Position numbers and translations under genes: made by a program. This document shows, in pieces, positions 54,184-63,475 of a DNA stretch of 64,000 nt. Origin of the DNA: Rhodococcus erythropolis NBRC 15567 (lineage in GTDB: Bacteria; Actinomycetota; Actinomycetes; Mycobacteriales; Mycobacteriaceae); assembly GCF_001552595.1 (NCBI RefSeq), contig NZ_BCRM01000002.1:183831-247830 (forward strand), read 5' to 3'. Under the pieces are notes generated by a model. That model was not told the DNA's origin and did no database searches. It saw only the letters and a list, made by a program, of their open reading frames with translations. Positions within the stretch are counted from its first letter, which is position 1. Every line of letters begins with the position of its first letter.

Positions 54184-55596
54184 CTAGTGATGGCTCACAA
54201 ATGACTGCTTGGTGCCGGTCGGAGCCGTTTCTAGTTTGTGCTGCTCTTCGTCGTCCTCGTCGTCGAGCATCGTGGCTTCGTTGAACGGAATCTTCCCGTC
54301 GAGCACCTCGATGACGCGTTCCTTGTCGATCGTCTTGGTCCACGCGCCGACCAGGAGAGTCGCGACCGCATTGCCCGAGAAGTTGGTGATCGCTCGCGCT
54401 TCCGACATGAAGCGGTCGATTCCGACGATGAGTCCGACGCCGTCGAGAAGCTCGGGGCGATGGCTCTGCAGTCCACCGGCCAGCGTGGCCAGACCGGCGC
54501 CGCTGACTCCCGCAGCGCCCTTGGAGGCGATGATCATGAACACCAGCAGCGAGAGCTGTTCACCGAAGGCGAGCGGCTGTCCCATGGCGTCGGCGATGAA
54601 GATCGAGGCCATCGTCAGGTAGATCGCGGTGCCGTCGAGGTTGAACGAGTAGCCGGTGGGAACGACGATGCCCACCGTGGTGCGCTCGACGCCGACGTGC
54701 TCCATCTTGGCGATCAGACGCGGCAGTGCCGATTCGGAGGACGACGTGGCGAAGATGAGCAGGTACTCACGGGCCAAGTACTTGACCAGCTTGAAGATGT
54801 TGAATCCGGTGACGGCGCGCAGCAGCGTTCCGAGAACACCGAAGACGAAGATCAGGCAGGTCAGGTAGAAGCCGATCATCAGGGTTCCGAGCTGGACGAC
54901 GGCGTTCAAACCGGTCTGGCCGACGACGCTGGCGATGGCGCCGAAAGCACCGATCGGGGCGAGCCAGAGAATCATCGTCAGGATCTTGAACACGAGCTTC
55001 TGGATGTATCCGACGGCCTTGAGAATCGGCTCACCCGACTTGCCGAGCGACTGGATCGCGAAGCCGACCAGAAGGGCGACGAACAGAGTCTGCAGCACGC
55101 TGCCGGCGGTGAGGGAGGACAGCATCGACGTCGGAATGATGGACGCGATGAAGTCCCAGGTACCGCCCGCGCTGTGGGCCTGATCTGCAAGCTTGGCCAC
55201 GGAGGCCGCGTTGGGCGTGATGTTCAGGCCACTGCCCGGGTTGAGCAGGTTGCCGACGCCCAGGCCGATCGCGAGTGCGATGGTGGACATCCCGATGAAG
55301 TAGGCGAGTGCGAGGCCGCCGACCTTGCCGACCTTGGCCGCAGCTCGAACCGAGCCGATGCCGAGCACGATGGTGCAGAAGATGACCGGGCTGATCATCA
55401 TCTTGATCAGGCTGACGAACAACGTGCCGAGTACACCGACGGACTTACCGAACTCGGGTGCGAGCCAACCGACGAGGATGCCGCCGATAACCGCGACGAT
55501 GACGCTCATGTAGAGCCAATGCGTCTTGTCGCGCTTTGCCTTGGTGCCCTCGGGCTGTGGGGAACCGTCTACTGTCCCTGTTGCCGTGCTGCTCAT
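54184..55596 (-). CDS. dctA: C4-dicarboxylate/proton symporter DctA
   Basis: The 470-residue secondary transporter takes up succinate, fumarate and malate. It has eight helices plus hairpin loops of the DAACS/glutamate transporter fold. Visible are the Ser-rich hairpin ATSSSESALPRL, the signature VPTGYSFNLDGTAIYLTMAS and GIDRFMSEARAITNFSGN. The tail is acidic (LDDEDDEEQH). AAAGGAC lies upstream of ATG 55596. It is divergent from a CitA/DctS-type sensor, and a palindrome at 55624-55643 in its promoter suggests activation by that system. Confidence 0.93.
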   Translation of the reverse strand: MSSTATGTVDGSPQPEGTKAKRDKTHWLYMSVIVAVIGGILVGWLAPEFGKSVGVLGTLFVSLIKMMISPVIFCTIVLGIGSVRAAAKVGKVGGLALAYFIGMSTIALAIGLGVGNLLNPGSGLNITPNAASVAKLADQAHSAGGTWDFIASIIPTSMLSSLTAGSVLQTLFVALLVGFAIQSLGKSGEPILKAVGYIQKLVFKILTMILWLAPIGAFGAIASVVGQTGLNAVVQLGTLMIGFYLTCLIFVFGVLGTLLRAVTGFNIFKLVKYLAREYLLIFATSSSESALPRLIAKMEHVGVERTTVGIVVPTGYSFNLDGTAIYLTMASIFIADAMGQPLAFGEQLSLLVFMIIASKGAAGVSGAGLATLAGGLQSHRPELLDGVGLIVGIDRFMSEARAITNFSGNAVATLLVGAWTKTIDKERVIEVLDGKIPFNEATMLDDEDDEEQHKLETAPTGTKQSFVSHH

Positions 55597-55623
55597 GGGG
55601 TGTCCTTTGGATCGGATATCTGT

Positions 55624-55643
55624 GAAGTGATCGGGATCACTTC
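55624..55643. promoter_or_regulatory. Inverted repeat in the dctA promoter
   Basis: GAAGTGATC (55624-55632) and GATCACTTC (55635-55643) are perfect inverted copies around GG. The site lies 28-47 bases upstream of the dctA ATG and is a likely binding site for the adjacent CitB-type regulator. Confidence 0.6.
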
Positions 55644-55715
55644 GAGTCGTGGAGAATTCTTGTTGCAAACAGGTGGGCCCGGAAGTTTGTGTTCATTACG
55701 TTCAGGAGGCGCTCG

Positions 55716-57302
55716 ATGGTCGAACGAAAGACCGGCCGACGTATGAGCGTCGCCAGGCAGATCCTGCTCCTGCAATTGGCGTTGTTGGCGCTGGTCATCG
55801 GCGTGGGGGCCGCGCTCGCAGTTGTCGACGAACGCCGAGACAGCGACGACGCGATCCGCAGGCAGGTGAGCTCGATAGCGCAGACTCTCGCCCTGTCGGA
55901 TTCGACGGCGGCAGCCCTGACGAGCCCGGACCCGACCGCGATTCTGCAACCACAGACCGAGAAAATACGACAGGCAACCGGCGTCGATTTCATCGTGGTG
56001 ATGGCGCCGGATCGCACTCGATTCACCCACACGAGCCCGGAGCTGATCGGTCAACTGTTCAACGGAAACATTGACCGCGCACTCGCCGGCGTGACCTTCA
56101 CGGAGACGTACGCCGGGTCGCTGGGGCCGTCGATCCGCGCAGTCACTCCTGTCTACGATTCCGGCGGAACCCTGGTCGGTCTGGTTTCTGCCGGTGTCAC
56201 CCGCGAGCAGATCAGCAAGCAGTTCGCCCAAAGTGTTCCGGTCATCCTGTTCGTTGCCGGCGGCGGTCTTCTTGCCGCCCTCCTGAGTTCACTTCTGGTG
56301 AGCCGACGCATCAGGCGACAGACCCTGGGAATGGCTCCGGACGAACTGCGCACCATGTACGAGCACCACGACGCCGTACTGCACAGCATCGGTGAGGGTT
56401 TGGTGGTGATCGGGCAAGGCCGAAGCAAAGACGCGAGAGTGGACATCGTCAACGACGAAGCACGTCGCCTCCTCGATCTACCGGACGGGCCCGTGCCACT
56501 TTCATCCATCCCCGAGACCATGCGGGTCGACGACGCCTCTCCCGCGAAGGATCAAGTGCACCTCACCGACAAGCGTGTGCTGGTGGTCAACCAACACCCG
56601 GTTGAGTGGGAGGGCAACAGAATTGGCACCGTGCTGACAATTCGCGATCACACCGAACTTCAGAACGTACTCGGGGAATTGGATTCGGTACGTAGTTTTG
56701 CCGAGTCGCTTCGATCGCAAGCCCACGAGAGCGCAAATCGTCTGCACACGATCATCACGATGGTCGAGTTGGGGCGAAACGAGGACGCAGTGGCCTTCGC
56801 CACCAACGAATTGCGGGTGTCCCAACAGCTGATCGATCGTCTGATGAATGCGGTCCACGAGCCGGCGCTGACCGCACTACTGCTCGGGAAAATGAGCGAA
56901 GCGACCGAACGCGGGGTCGACCTGACCATCACGGAAGACACCGCGCTCGGTCCGGTTCCTTCGCTCAATGCACGCGAGTTGGTCACGCTGGTCGGCAATC
57001 TCGTGGACAATGCTATTGACGCATCGCGCGCGAGCGAGTCTCCGTGGGTGGAAGTGACGGTAATGGAAGAGGATTCGATGATGGTTGTTGCCGTCGCCGA
57101 CAGCGGCCCGGGAATGACACCCGAAGCACTCGAAAAGGCCAAGGGCCGTGGCTACTCCACAAAATCCGGCTCTCGCGGACTCGGTCTCGCACTGGTCTCT
57201 CAAGTCGTGAAACGGCATGGCGGCACGCTCACCAGCGAGCCGGCGATGGGCTCCATGCTGGTTGTCCGTATCCCGCTGCGCGAGGCGGAAGCACCGAGAT
57301 GA
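55716..57302 (+). CDS. CitA/DctS-family sensor histidine kinase
   Basis: The 528-residue kinase has a first helix (about 10-32), an extracytoplasmic CACHE/PDC-like domain (about 35-165) with VMAPDRTRFTHT and GPSIRAVTPVYDSGGTLVG, a second helix (about 168-190), a PAS domain (about 205-310) and a Spo0B-type dimerisation region with the phospho-acceptor in RSQAHESANRLHTI. The ATPase domain has NLVDNAIDAS, DSGPGM and RGLGLALVSQV. Relatives sense citrate or C4-dicarboxylates. AGGAGG precedes ATG 55716; a GTG 27 bases upstream lacks one. It overlaps the regulator gene by 4 bases. Confidence 0.9.
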   Translation: MVERKTGRRMSVARQILLLQLALLALVIGVGAALAVVDERRDSDDAIRRQVSSIAQTLALSDSTAAALTSPDPTAILQPQTEKIRQATGVDFIVVMAPDRTRFTHTSPELIGQLFNGNIDRALAGVTFTETYAGSLGPSIRAVTPVYDSGGTLVGLVSAGVTREQISKQFAQSVPVILFVAGGGLLAALLSSLLVSRRIRRQTLGMAPDELRTMYEHHDAVLHSIGEGLVVIGQGRSKDARVDIVNDEARRLLDLPDGPVPLSSIPETMRVDDASPAKDQVHLTDKRVLVVNQHPVEWEGNRIGTVLTIRDHTELQNVLGELDSVRSFAESLRSQAHESANRLHTIITMVELGRNEDAVAFATNELRVSQQLIDRLMNAVHEPALTALLLGKMSEATERGVDLTITEDTALGPVPSLNARELVTLVGNLVDNAIDASRASESPWVEVTVMEEDSMMVVAVADSGPGMTPEALEKAKGRGYSTKSGSRGLGLALVSQVVKRHGGTLTSEPAMGSMLVVRIPLREAEAPR

Positions 57303-57988
57303 TCCGTGTACTGATAGTCGACGACGAACCGTTGATCGCGCAGGCACACCGTTCCTACGTCGAGCGTGTGCCGGAATTCGTGGTCCACGGCGTGGTTCAT
57401 TCCGGGAACGCCGCCGTGCGTGCAGTTACGGCGGCCAATGCCACCGACCAGCCCATCGATCTGGTCCTGCTCGACATCGGGTTGCCCGACGCCAGCGGTC
57501 TCGACGTGGCCTCCGCCCTGGGCGGGTTGCGGCCCAGTCCGGACATCATCGCGGTTACCTCGGCGCGCGATCTGGAGGTGGTCCGAAGCGCCGTGGCTCG
57601 CGGGATCGTCCTCTATCTTCTCAAGCCGTTCACTTTCGCAGCATTCCGCGACAAGCTCGAGCGCTACCTCGAATATCGTGCAGCACTTCCCGCTGGAGAG
57701 TCTGCGGTCAGTCAACACGACATCGACCGCGCGATGTCCGCACTACGAACGTCCGACGATCGAGCAGCGGCGCCGAAAGGCTTTGCATCTCAAACGCTCG
57801 GACTCGTCGCAGCGTCTGTCCGGGATTCTGAGGGACCCGTGACCGCTGCAGAGGTGGCAGCATCGGTCGGCGTGTCCCGGGTGACGGCCTGGCGCTACCT
57901 GGAAAAGCTGGCAGACGACGGCATGCTCACCCGGGAGACCGAGTACGGGCGCGCTGGGCGCCCTCAGGTTCGTTACCGCAGAACCTGA
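57299..57988 (+). CDS. CitB/DcuR-family response regulator
   Basis: The 229-residue regulator has a receiver domain (VLIVDDEPLIAQAH; Asp in LVLLDIGLPDASG; Lys in LYLLKPFTFAAF) and a C-terminal helix-turn-helix (GPVTAAEVAASVGVSRVTAWRYLEKL in parts) followed by a short wing. It belongs to the CitB/DcuR group, which controls dicarboxylate transport. ATG 57299 overlaps the kinase stop. Location next to dctA supports a DctSR-like system, and the inverted repeat at 55624-55643 is a plausible target. Confidence 0.9.
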   Translation: MIRVLIVDDEPLIAQAHRSYVERVPEFVVHGVVHSGNAAVRAVTAANATDQPIDLVLLDIGLPDASGLDVASALGGLRPSPDIIAVTSARDLEVVRSAVARGIVLYLLKPFTFAAFRDKLERYLEYRAALPAGESAVSQHDIDRAMSALRTSDDRAAAPKGFASQTLGLVAASVRDSEGPVTAAEVAASVGVSRVTAWRYLEKLADDGMLTRETEYGRAGRPQVRYRRT

Positions 57989-58000
57989 TTGACACAGAAT

Positions 58001-60115
58001 CTAGTTTGCGCCAACCGTGTCGAGAACCCAGGCGAACTCGAATGCGACCTCTTTCCACTTCTCGTACCGACCGCTGACACCGCCGTGTCCGGCGCTCATC
58101 TCGGTCTTGAGAAGTAGCGGAGCATCACCGGTCTTCGTGGCGCGCAGTTTCGCGACCCACTTGGCCGGCTCCACGTACAGAACGCGGGTGTCGTTGATGC
58201 TCGTGATCGCAAGAATGGCGGGATAGTCCTTGGCTTCCACGTTCTCGTACGGGCTGTACGAGCGCATGTAGTCGTAGACGTCCTTGTTGTGCAGCGGATC
58301 TCCCCATTCGTCCCACTCGATGACCGTCAACGGTAGCGACGGATCGAGAATCGACGTCAGCGGGTCGACAAACGGAACATTGGCGAGAATGCCGGCAAAC
58401 AGTTCCGGAGCGAGATTGGCGACAGCCCCCATCAGCAATCCACCCGCACTACCGCCGTCGGCAACCATCCGATCGGCCGCCGTGACACCGGTGTCGATCA
58501 AATGCTTTGCGCACGAGACAAAATCGGTGAAGGTATTCTTCTTCGTGAGCGTCTTGCCGTTTTCGTACCAGTGACGACCCATCTCGCCGCCGCCGCGCAC
58601 GTGTGCGACCACGAAGACGACGCCGCGATCGAGCAACGACAAGCGGGCAACCGAGAACGACGGGTCGATGCTCGCCTCGTAGGAACCGTAGCCGTACAAC
58701 AGCAGCGGCGCGGGACCTTCCGGCGCACCTACGCGCCTCACGATCGAGAGCGGAATGCGGGTTCCGTCGTCGGCCACTGCCCAGTCGCGACGCTGCTCGT
58801 AATTACTCGCATCGAAGTCACCGAGAACAGGCTGCGACTTGCGCAGTGCCAGTTCACCACTGGCGACGTAGTAGTCGTACACCTGCCCGGGAGTGATGAA
58901 CGACGTGAAGCCGAGTCGGATGGTGGGCTGCGCCCATTCCGGGTTGGACCCCATACCGATGCTGAAGAGTTCTTCGTCGAAGTCGATTTCGTGACGCTCG
59001 CCGTAGCCGTCATCCGTCAACGGCCACACGGCAACCCGAGTGAGCGCCTCGCGGCGGTAGCTCAGGACGAGGTGTCCGGCAAAGGCTTCGGCTTCTTCCA
59101 GACGAACGTCTGCGCTGTGCTCGATCAGCGTCGTCATGTTTGTCGGATCCGACACAGGAGCTTCCACCAACACGAAGTTCTCGGCCTTGACTCCGTCCAC
59201 GACGTCGTTGTGGAGGATCAGGAAGCGGTCCTCTCCCCCGATCACCGCGTGTTCAGCGCCGTACTCGACGCCCTCGCGACGCGGGATGATGACGCGGAAG
59301 TCGCCTTCCGGGTTCGCCGATTCCAGCATCCAGCCTTCGCTGGTCACCTTGGAACCGACCCAGATCATCAGGTACTTCTCACTGCGGGTAGACCCCACCG
59401 AAACCCAGTACCGCTCGTCGGGCTCGTGGAACACCGAAACATCTTGACTCTGCGGCGTTCCCAGCTTGTGACGCCACACGGTGTCCGGACGCCAGGAATC
59501 GTCGACCGTCATGTAGAAGACGTGACTGTGGTCGATCGCCCAGGTGGCGCCAGGCGCGGTATCGGGAATCTCGTCGGCGAGCATCTCACCGGTCTCGAGG
59601 TTCTTGAACCGCAAGGTGTACCGCTCGTCGCCGACGATGTCCACCGAGTACGCGAGCAACGTGCCGTCCTCGCTGATGGAGAACGCGCCGAGCGAAAAGA
59701 ACTCGTGCCCTTCGGCTTCGACGTTGCCGTCCATGAGGATCTGCTCGCCGGCCAGCTCGACGCCGGGCGTCAGGTTGGGCGGAGTCCAGTCGTCTTCACC
59801 GGCGATGGGGCACCGGCACTGGACGGTGTACGACTTGCCTTCCACGCTGCGCGAGTAGTACCACCACTTACCCATGCGAGTGGGCACCGACATGTCGGTT
59901 TCCTGCGTCCGCGACTTGATCTCCTGGAAGATCTTCTCGCGCAACGGCTCGAGCGCGGCCGTCTGCTCGTCGGTGTACGCGTTTTCGGCTTCGAGGTATG
60001 CGACTACCTCGGCGTTGTCCTTGTCCCGCAGCCACTCGTAGTCATCGACGAACGTGTGTCCGTGATGGGTACGTTCGGCGGGGACCTTCTTTGCGACCGG
60101 CGGGATCAGGCTCAT
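58001..60115 (-). CDS. ptrB: Protease II (oligopeptidase B), S9 family
   Basis: This 704-residue cytoplasmic serine peptidase cuts short peptides after basic residues. The N-terminal beta-propeller (about 70-410) carries [11 protein letters not shown] and repeated strand units. The C-terminal alpha/beta-hydrolase domain has the nucleophile in [12 protein letters not shown] (about 554-565), the Asp in [15 protein letters not shown] and the His in EMSAGHGG. The start overlaps the purC stop by 4 bases, so it is translated after purC. The association is common in actinobacteria. Confidence 0.93.
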   Translation of the reverse strand: MSLIPPVAKKVPAERTHHGHTFVDDYEWLRDKDNAEVVAYLEAENAYTDEQTAALEPLREKIFQEIKSRTQETDMSVPTRMGKWWYYSRSVEGKSYTVQCRCPIAGEDDWTPPNLTPGVELAGEQILMDGNVEAEGHEFFSLGAFSISEDGTLLAYSVDIVGDERYTLRFKNLETGEMLADEIPDTAPGATWAIDHSHVFYMTVDDSWRPDTVWRHKLGTPQSQDVSVFHEPDERYWVSVGSTRSEKYLMIWVGSKVTSEGWMLESANPEGDFRVIIPRREGVEYGAEHAVIGGEDRFLILHNDVVDGVKAENFVLVEAPVSDPTNMTTLIEHSADVRLEEAEAFAGHLVLSYRREALTRVAVWPLTDDGYGERHEIDFDEELFSIGMGSNPEWAQPTIRLGFTSFITPGQVYDYYVASGELALRKSQPVLGDFDASNYEQRRDWAVADDGTRIPLSIVRRVGAPEGPAPLLLYGYGSYEASIDPSFSVARLSLLDRGVVFVVAHVRGGGEMGRHWYENGKTLTKKNTFTDFVSCAKHLIDTGVTAADRMVADGGSAGGLLMGAVANLAPELFAGILANVPFVDPLTSILDPSLPLTVIEWDEWGDPLHNKDVYDYMRSYSPYENVEAKDYPAILAITSINDTRVLYVEPAKWVAKLRATKTGDAPLLLKTEMSAGHGGVSGRYEKWKEVAFEFAWVLDTVGAN

Positions 60116-61005
60116 GCGCTGGGACCGACCCAATCGTCGAAGGACAGACCGGAAATGCGCTCGTACGCCTCGATGTAGCGTGCCCGAGTCGCGTCGACGA
60201 TCTCCTGCGGCAACGGCGGCGGTGTCGTGTCCGAGCTACGGTCCCAGCCGGATTCGGGGCTCGTGAGCCAGTCGCGCACGAACTGCTTGTCGAAACTGGG
60301 CTGCACCTTGCCCGCTTCGTAGCCTTCGAGAGGCCAGTAGCGCGACGAGTCGGGGGTGAGCACCTCGTCGGCGAGCACGAGGTTTCCACCGGAGTCGAGA
60401 CCGAATTCGAGCTTGGTGTCCGCAAGGATGATTCCGCGATCGGCCGCGAAGTTGGAGGCGCGGGCATAAACGTCGAGAGTGTCCTCGCGAAGCTGCACTG
60501 CCAGCTTCTGGCCGACCTTCTCCACTACCTGATCGAAGCTGATGTTCTCGTCGTGATCCCCGAGAGCTGCCTTGGACGCCGGGGTGAAGATCGGGTCGGG
60601 CAGCCGCGACGCCTCGACGAGGCCCTCGGGCAACGCGACGCCGCACACTGCGCCGGTGTTGTTGTAGTCGACCAGGCCGGAGCCGGTGAGGAAGCCACGA
60701 ACGACGCATTCGACGGGAACCATGTCGAGGGAGCGCACTACGAGCGCGCGGCCGAGAACCTCTTCCGGGATGCGATCGTCGTCGGGCTCGCCGGCCAGGT
60801 GGTTGGTGCCGCCGAGGACGTTGAAGAAGAACACGCTCATCGCGGTGAGCACGCGACCCTTGTCCGGGATCGGCGTGCTGAGCACGTGGTCGTAGGCCGA
60901 GATCCGATCACTCGCGACAAGCAGCAGATGCTCGTCGTCGATCGTGTAAAGGTCACGGACCTTGCCACCGGCCAGATGAGTGTAGGAATCAAGTGTAGGA
61001 CGCAC
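60112..61005 (-). CDS. purC: SAICAR synthase (phosphoribosylaminoimidazole-succinocarboxamide synthase)
   Basis: PurC joins aspartate to CAIR using ATP in purine synthesis. The 297-residue protein shows [11 protein letters not shown] (about 13-23), [21 protein letters not shown] (about 102-112) and [12 protein letters not shown] with [13 protein letters not shown] (about 197-232), all family motifs. It starts at GTG 61005. TAGGGT (minus strand, 61012-61017) lies 6 bases upstream and no Shine-Dalgarno is seen, so the start is probably leaderless. It overlaps ptrB by 4 bases. Confidence 0.96.
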   Translation of the reverse strand: MRPTLDSYTHLAGGKVRDLYTIDDEHLLLVASDRISAYDHVLSTPIPDKGRVLTAMSVFFFNVLGGTNHLAGEPDDDRIPEEVLGRALVVRSLDMVPVECVVRGFLTGSGLVDYNNTGAVCGVALPEGLVEASRLPDPIFTPASKAALGDHDENISFDQVVEKVGQKLAVQLREDTLDVYARASNFAADRGIILADTKLEFGLDSGGNLVLADEVLTPDSSRYWPLEGYEAGKVQPSFDKQFVRDWLTSPESGWDRSSDTTPPPLPQEIVDATRARYIEAYERISGLSFDDWVGPSA

Positions 61006-61113
61006 CCGGTCACCCTATCGGGCGTTCGCAGTTCGTACAGAACCCCGGTAGCCGGGACAGGTAAGCGTCCTCGCCGTTCGGAGAGCTGTCCGCCCTGCTC
61101 ATCCGGATATGCA

Positions 61114-61145
61114 GGTGGCCCCTCGCCAGCAGGCGAGAGGCCACC
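61114..61145 (-). terminator. Terminator after the second siderophore-binding gene
   Basis: The arms 61114-61127 and 61132-61145 pair over 14 positions with one mismatch and an AGCA loop. It is 16 bases after the stop at 61161 and upstream of the purC promoter. Confidence 0.7.
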
Positions 61146-61160
61146 GTCACAGTCGATGAA

Positions 61161-62183
61161 CTACTGGTTTGCGGGCAGCTTCGACAGGCCCTCGTCGATC
61201 GAATCCAGCGTCAGAAGAGCCGTCTGATAGGTCGCGGCCAACGAATGCTGGACCTGGACGACGTTGCCGGCCTTCACTGCGGGCAATTCCTTCCACAGCT
61301 CGGAATTGACCAGCTCCTGCAACTGCGGAGACATCGAGCCGTCGGCGTTGAGGCCGTAGACGATCACGTCGACATTTCCGAGATTTTCGCCGATCTTCTC
61401 GATGGATACCTGTTCGACGTGGATGCCGGCGGGGTCTGCGGGGGTGCCGGGGAACTGCAGTCCGAGTCCGTCGAAGAGATTGGTCGTGTACGAAGACGCG
61501 TACTCGCGTGAGAAGGTGCCGGCCTCCGGCTTGCAGACGTTGCACACGCCGCCGAAGGTCAGCGAGCCGAGCTTGTCCTTGTACTTCGCGGCCAGTTCGA
61601 CGGTTTTGGCGTCGTAGTCGTCCTTGAACTCGCCGTAGGTGTCGGAGACATTCGCGGCATCGGCGAACTGCTCGCCCAGCACTCGCCAATCAGCAGGAAC
61701 CGTCGGTCCCAGGAAGACGACGGGAGCGGCCGCCTTGAGCTGCGCCATGTCCAGCTGGCTTTCGACACGAGCGGGAACACCCATGATGATCAGATCGGGC
61801 TCGGCAGCGACGATTCCCTCGTAGTTGAGCTGGGAGACGTTGCCGTCGGGCGCGACCTTCGGCAGAGCTTCGTAAGCGGCCTTGGTCTTGTCGTCCATAT
61901 TGCCGAGTTCACGGGTCCACTCACATACTGCTGCCAGGTTCGCTCCCGCCTGAATCAGCGGCAGAACTGCGTATCCGCAGGCCACGATCCGCTGCGGGTC
62001 GCTCGGGATCTCGATGGATCCGTTCTGTGCCTCGAAGACACGGGTCTGCGAGCTCGCGGCTGTCGTCGACGATTCGGACGACGCCTCCTCGGAGTTGCTG
62101 CAGCCGGCGACGCCGACCGCCAGCGCAGCTGCTGCGCCGATCACCACTGCGCGGCGAAACCACGACAGACCTTGAACCCGCAT
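61161..62183 (-). CDS. Second iron-siderophore substrate-binding lipoprotein
   Basis: The 340-residue lipoprotein (lipobox GVAGCSNS) has the FecB/FhuD-type fold. PSDPQRIVACGYAVLPLIQAG (in two parts) and EPDLIIMGVPARVESQLDMAQL are family elements. It is only a distant paralogue of the gene at 49382-50320, and it carries two Cys residues in CNVCKPEAGTF that may form a disulfide. I chose ATG 62183 because GGAG is 8 bases upstream. An IdeR-like box (62225-62243) precedes the gene. No permease is adjacent. Confidence 0.88.
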   Translation of the reverse strand: MRVQGLSWFRRAVVIGAAAALAVGVAGCSNSEEASSESSTTAASSQTRVFEAQNGSIEIPSDPQRIVACGYAVLPLIQAGANLAAVCEWTRELGNMDDKTKAAYEALPKVAPDGNVSQLNYEGIVAAEPDLIIMGVPARVESQLDMAQLKAAAPVVFLGPTVPADWRVLGEQFADAANVSDTYGEFKDDYDAKTVELAAKYKDKLGSLTFGGVCNVCKPEAGTFSREYASSYTTNLFDGLGLQFPGTPADPAGIHVEQVSIEKIGENLGNVDVIVYGLNADGSMSPQLQELVNSELWKELPAVKAGNVVQVQHSLAATYQTALLTLDSIDEGLSKLPANQ

Positions 62184-62224
62184 GTTGAACTCCATCTGAA
62201 CGCACCGGACTGCTCCGGAATTGA

Positions 62225-62243
62225 TTTGGTGAGGCTAACCAAT
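62225..62243. promoter_or_regulatory. IdeR/DtxR-like iron box (site 2)
   Basis: TTTGGTGAGGCTAACCAAT matches 15 of 19 positions of the IdeR consensus TTAGGTTAGGCTAACCTAA and shares GGTGAG and CTAACC with site 1. It lies 42-60 bases upstream of the siderophore-binding lipoprotein start, which suggests iron-dependent repression. Confidence 0.75.
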
Positions 62244-62445
62244 ATCAGGGCACTGGACCTTTACACAAACACAGGTCTCGAGGAATGAACTGCGCCTCCC
62301 GAGTCACTCACGCTCACAGCAGCACGCCTCCCACTGAGAGGGAGCAAAGCAAGATTCCTCTCGAATCGGACACGCGAACTCGCTACCTTGCCTTCGCGAT
62401 ACCTCATCGACCAGCCACTCTCTCCGCTCGACGAAGGGCTCACAC

Positions 62446-63378
62446 ATGTCCCGATCCACCCGCACGTGCTCGCTACGGTCTGCCGCGGCCATTGCGTTGA
62501 CCAGCAGCTTTCTCATCACCGGTTTCGGCGCCTCGATCGCGCACGCCGGACCTGCCCCCTCGGCTCCACAGTTCGGCTCACTGGATTTCGGATCCAGCAA
62601 CTTCGGCAGTGCCGAGCAAACCCCAGATGCTCCGCGGCTGACCGGGATCGACAATTTCCGCGACGTCGCAGGCACCGGCGCCGGATACTCGGGAACTCTC
62701 GGTCTGCCCGTGAACAAGGGAGTCTTCTACCGCGCGAACGCGATCACGCCCAAGGGCGATGACATGAGCATTCTCGAAAAGCTGGGACTGACAAAGGTTT
62801 ACGATCTGCGCACGGAACCCGAGATCGCCAGCAAGCCGGATGTCCTGCCCAACGGGGTTGCGTACGAGAACATTCCGATCCTGTCCGGGAACATCGCCGA
62901 GATGGTCGCGAAGATCAAGTCCCCCGATGACTCACGATCGATGATGCAGGACATGAACCGCGCCTTCGTCACCGGAGCGACGGAGCGAGCCGGGTTCGCA
63001 CAGTTGCTCACGGGCCTCGCGGAAACCGAAGGCGCACAGGTCTTCCATTGCACTGCAGGTAAAGACCGCACCGGCTGGACGTCGTTTCTGCTGCTGAGCA
63101 TCGCCGGTGTCGACCGCTCAGTGATCATGAATGACTACTTGCTGACCAACGAATACACAGCCGAAGGCATGAAGGCCACGCGCGCGGGTATCGCAGCGAG
63201 CCTGGGCGAACAGATGGCCGTCAACATGGAGCCCCTGTTGGGAGTCGAGGCAAGCTATCTCGATGCCGGCCTCGCCCAGTTGGACCAGACCTACGGGTCG
63301 GTCGATCGTTACCTGACCGAGGGCTTGGGTCTGAGTCCGGCGACCGTCATGACGCTCAAAGCCAAACTGCTGGGCTGA
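62446..63378 (+). CDS. Secreted tyrosine phosphatase, MptpB-like
   Basis: The 310-residue protein has a Sec signal peptide (cleavage after ASIAHA, about residue 34), a short Gly/Ser-rich linker, and a Y_phosphatase3 domain. The P-loop is FHCTAGKDRTGWTS (about 204-217), the HCxxGKDR form found in MptpB (Rv0153c) and related lipid/protein phosphatases. GIDNFRDVAG and DLRTEPE are other family parts. The substrate may be phosphotyrosine or phosphoinositides. A perfect terminator hairpin follows. Confidence 0.9.
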   Translation: MSRSTRTCSLRSAAAIALTSSFLITGFGASIAHAGPAPSAPQFGSLDFGSSNFGSAEQTPDAPRLTGIDNFRDVAGTGAGYSGTLGLPVNKGVFYRANAITPKGDDMSILEKLGLTKVYDLRTEPEIASKPDVLPNGVAYENIPILSGNIAEMVAKIKSPDDSRSMMQDMNRAFVTGATERAGFAQLLTGLAETEGAQVFHCTAGKDRTGWTSFLLLSIAGVDRSVIMNDYLLTNEYTAEGMKATRAGIAASLGEQMAVNMEPLLGVEASYLDAGLAQLDQTYGSVDRYLTEGLGLSPATVMTLKAKLLG

Positions 63379-63388
63379 GCGATCCAGC

Positions 63389-63423
63389 TGCCCCGGGTTC
63401 GACGAGGGGTCGAACCCGGGGCA
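63389..63423. terminator. Terminator between the phosphatase and NarL-type genes
   Basis: The arms 63389-63403 and 63409-63423 are fully complementary over 15 bases with a GAGGG loop. It lies between convergent genes. Confidence 0.8.
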
Positions 63424-63475
63424 CGTGGACTTTCTCTGCCCGCGCCGTGCCGGATGCGCCGCAGCGTCCCGTGCG

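Noticed and set aside
54238..55746. 502-codon plus-strand frame opposite dctA
   Set aside because: It mirrors dctA exactly and encodes an Asp/Glu/Arg/Gln-rich sequence without any known domain.
58502..60178. 558-codon plus-strand frame opposite ptrB
   Set aside because: ptrB has full catalytic motifs. The opposite frame shows none and has no credible start.
63389..63423. Perfect hairpin as a tRNA or structured RNA
   Set aside because: It is a single stem-loop between convergent genes with no other arms, so a terminator is the simpler reading.
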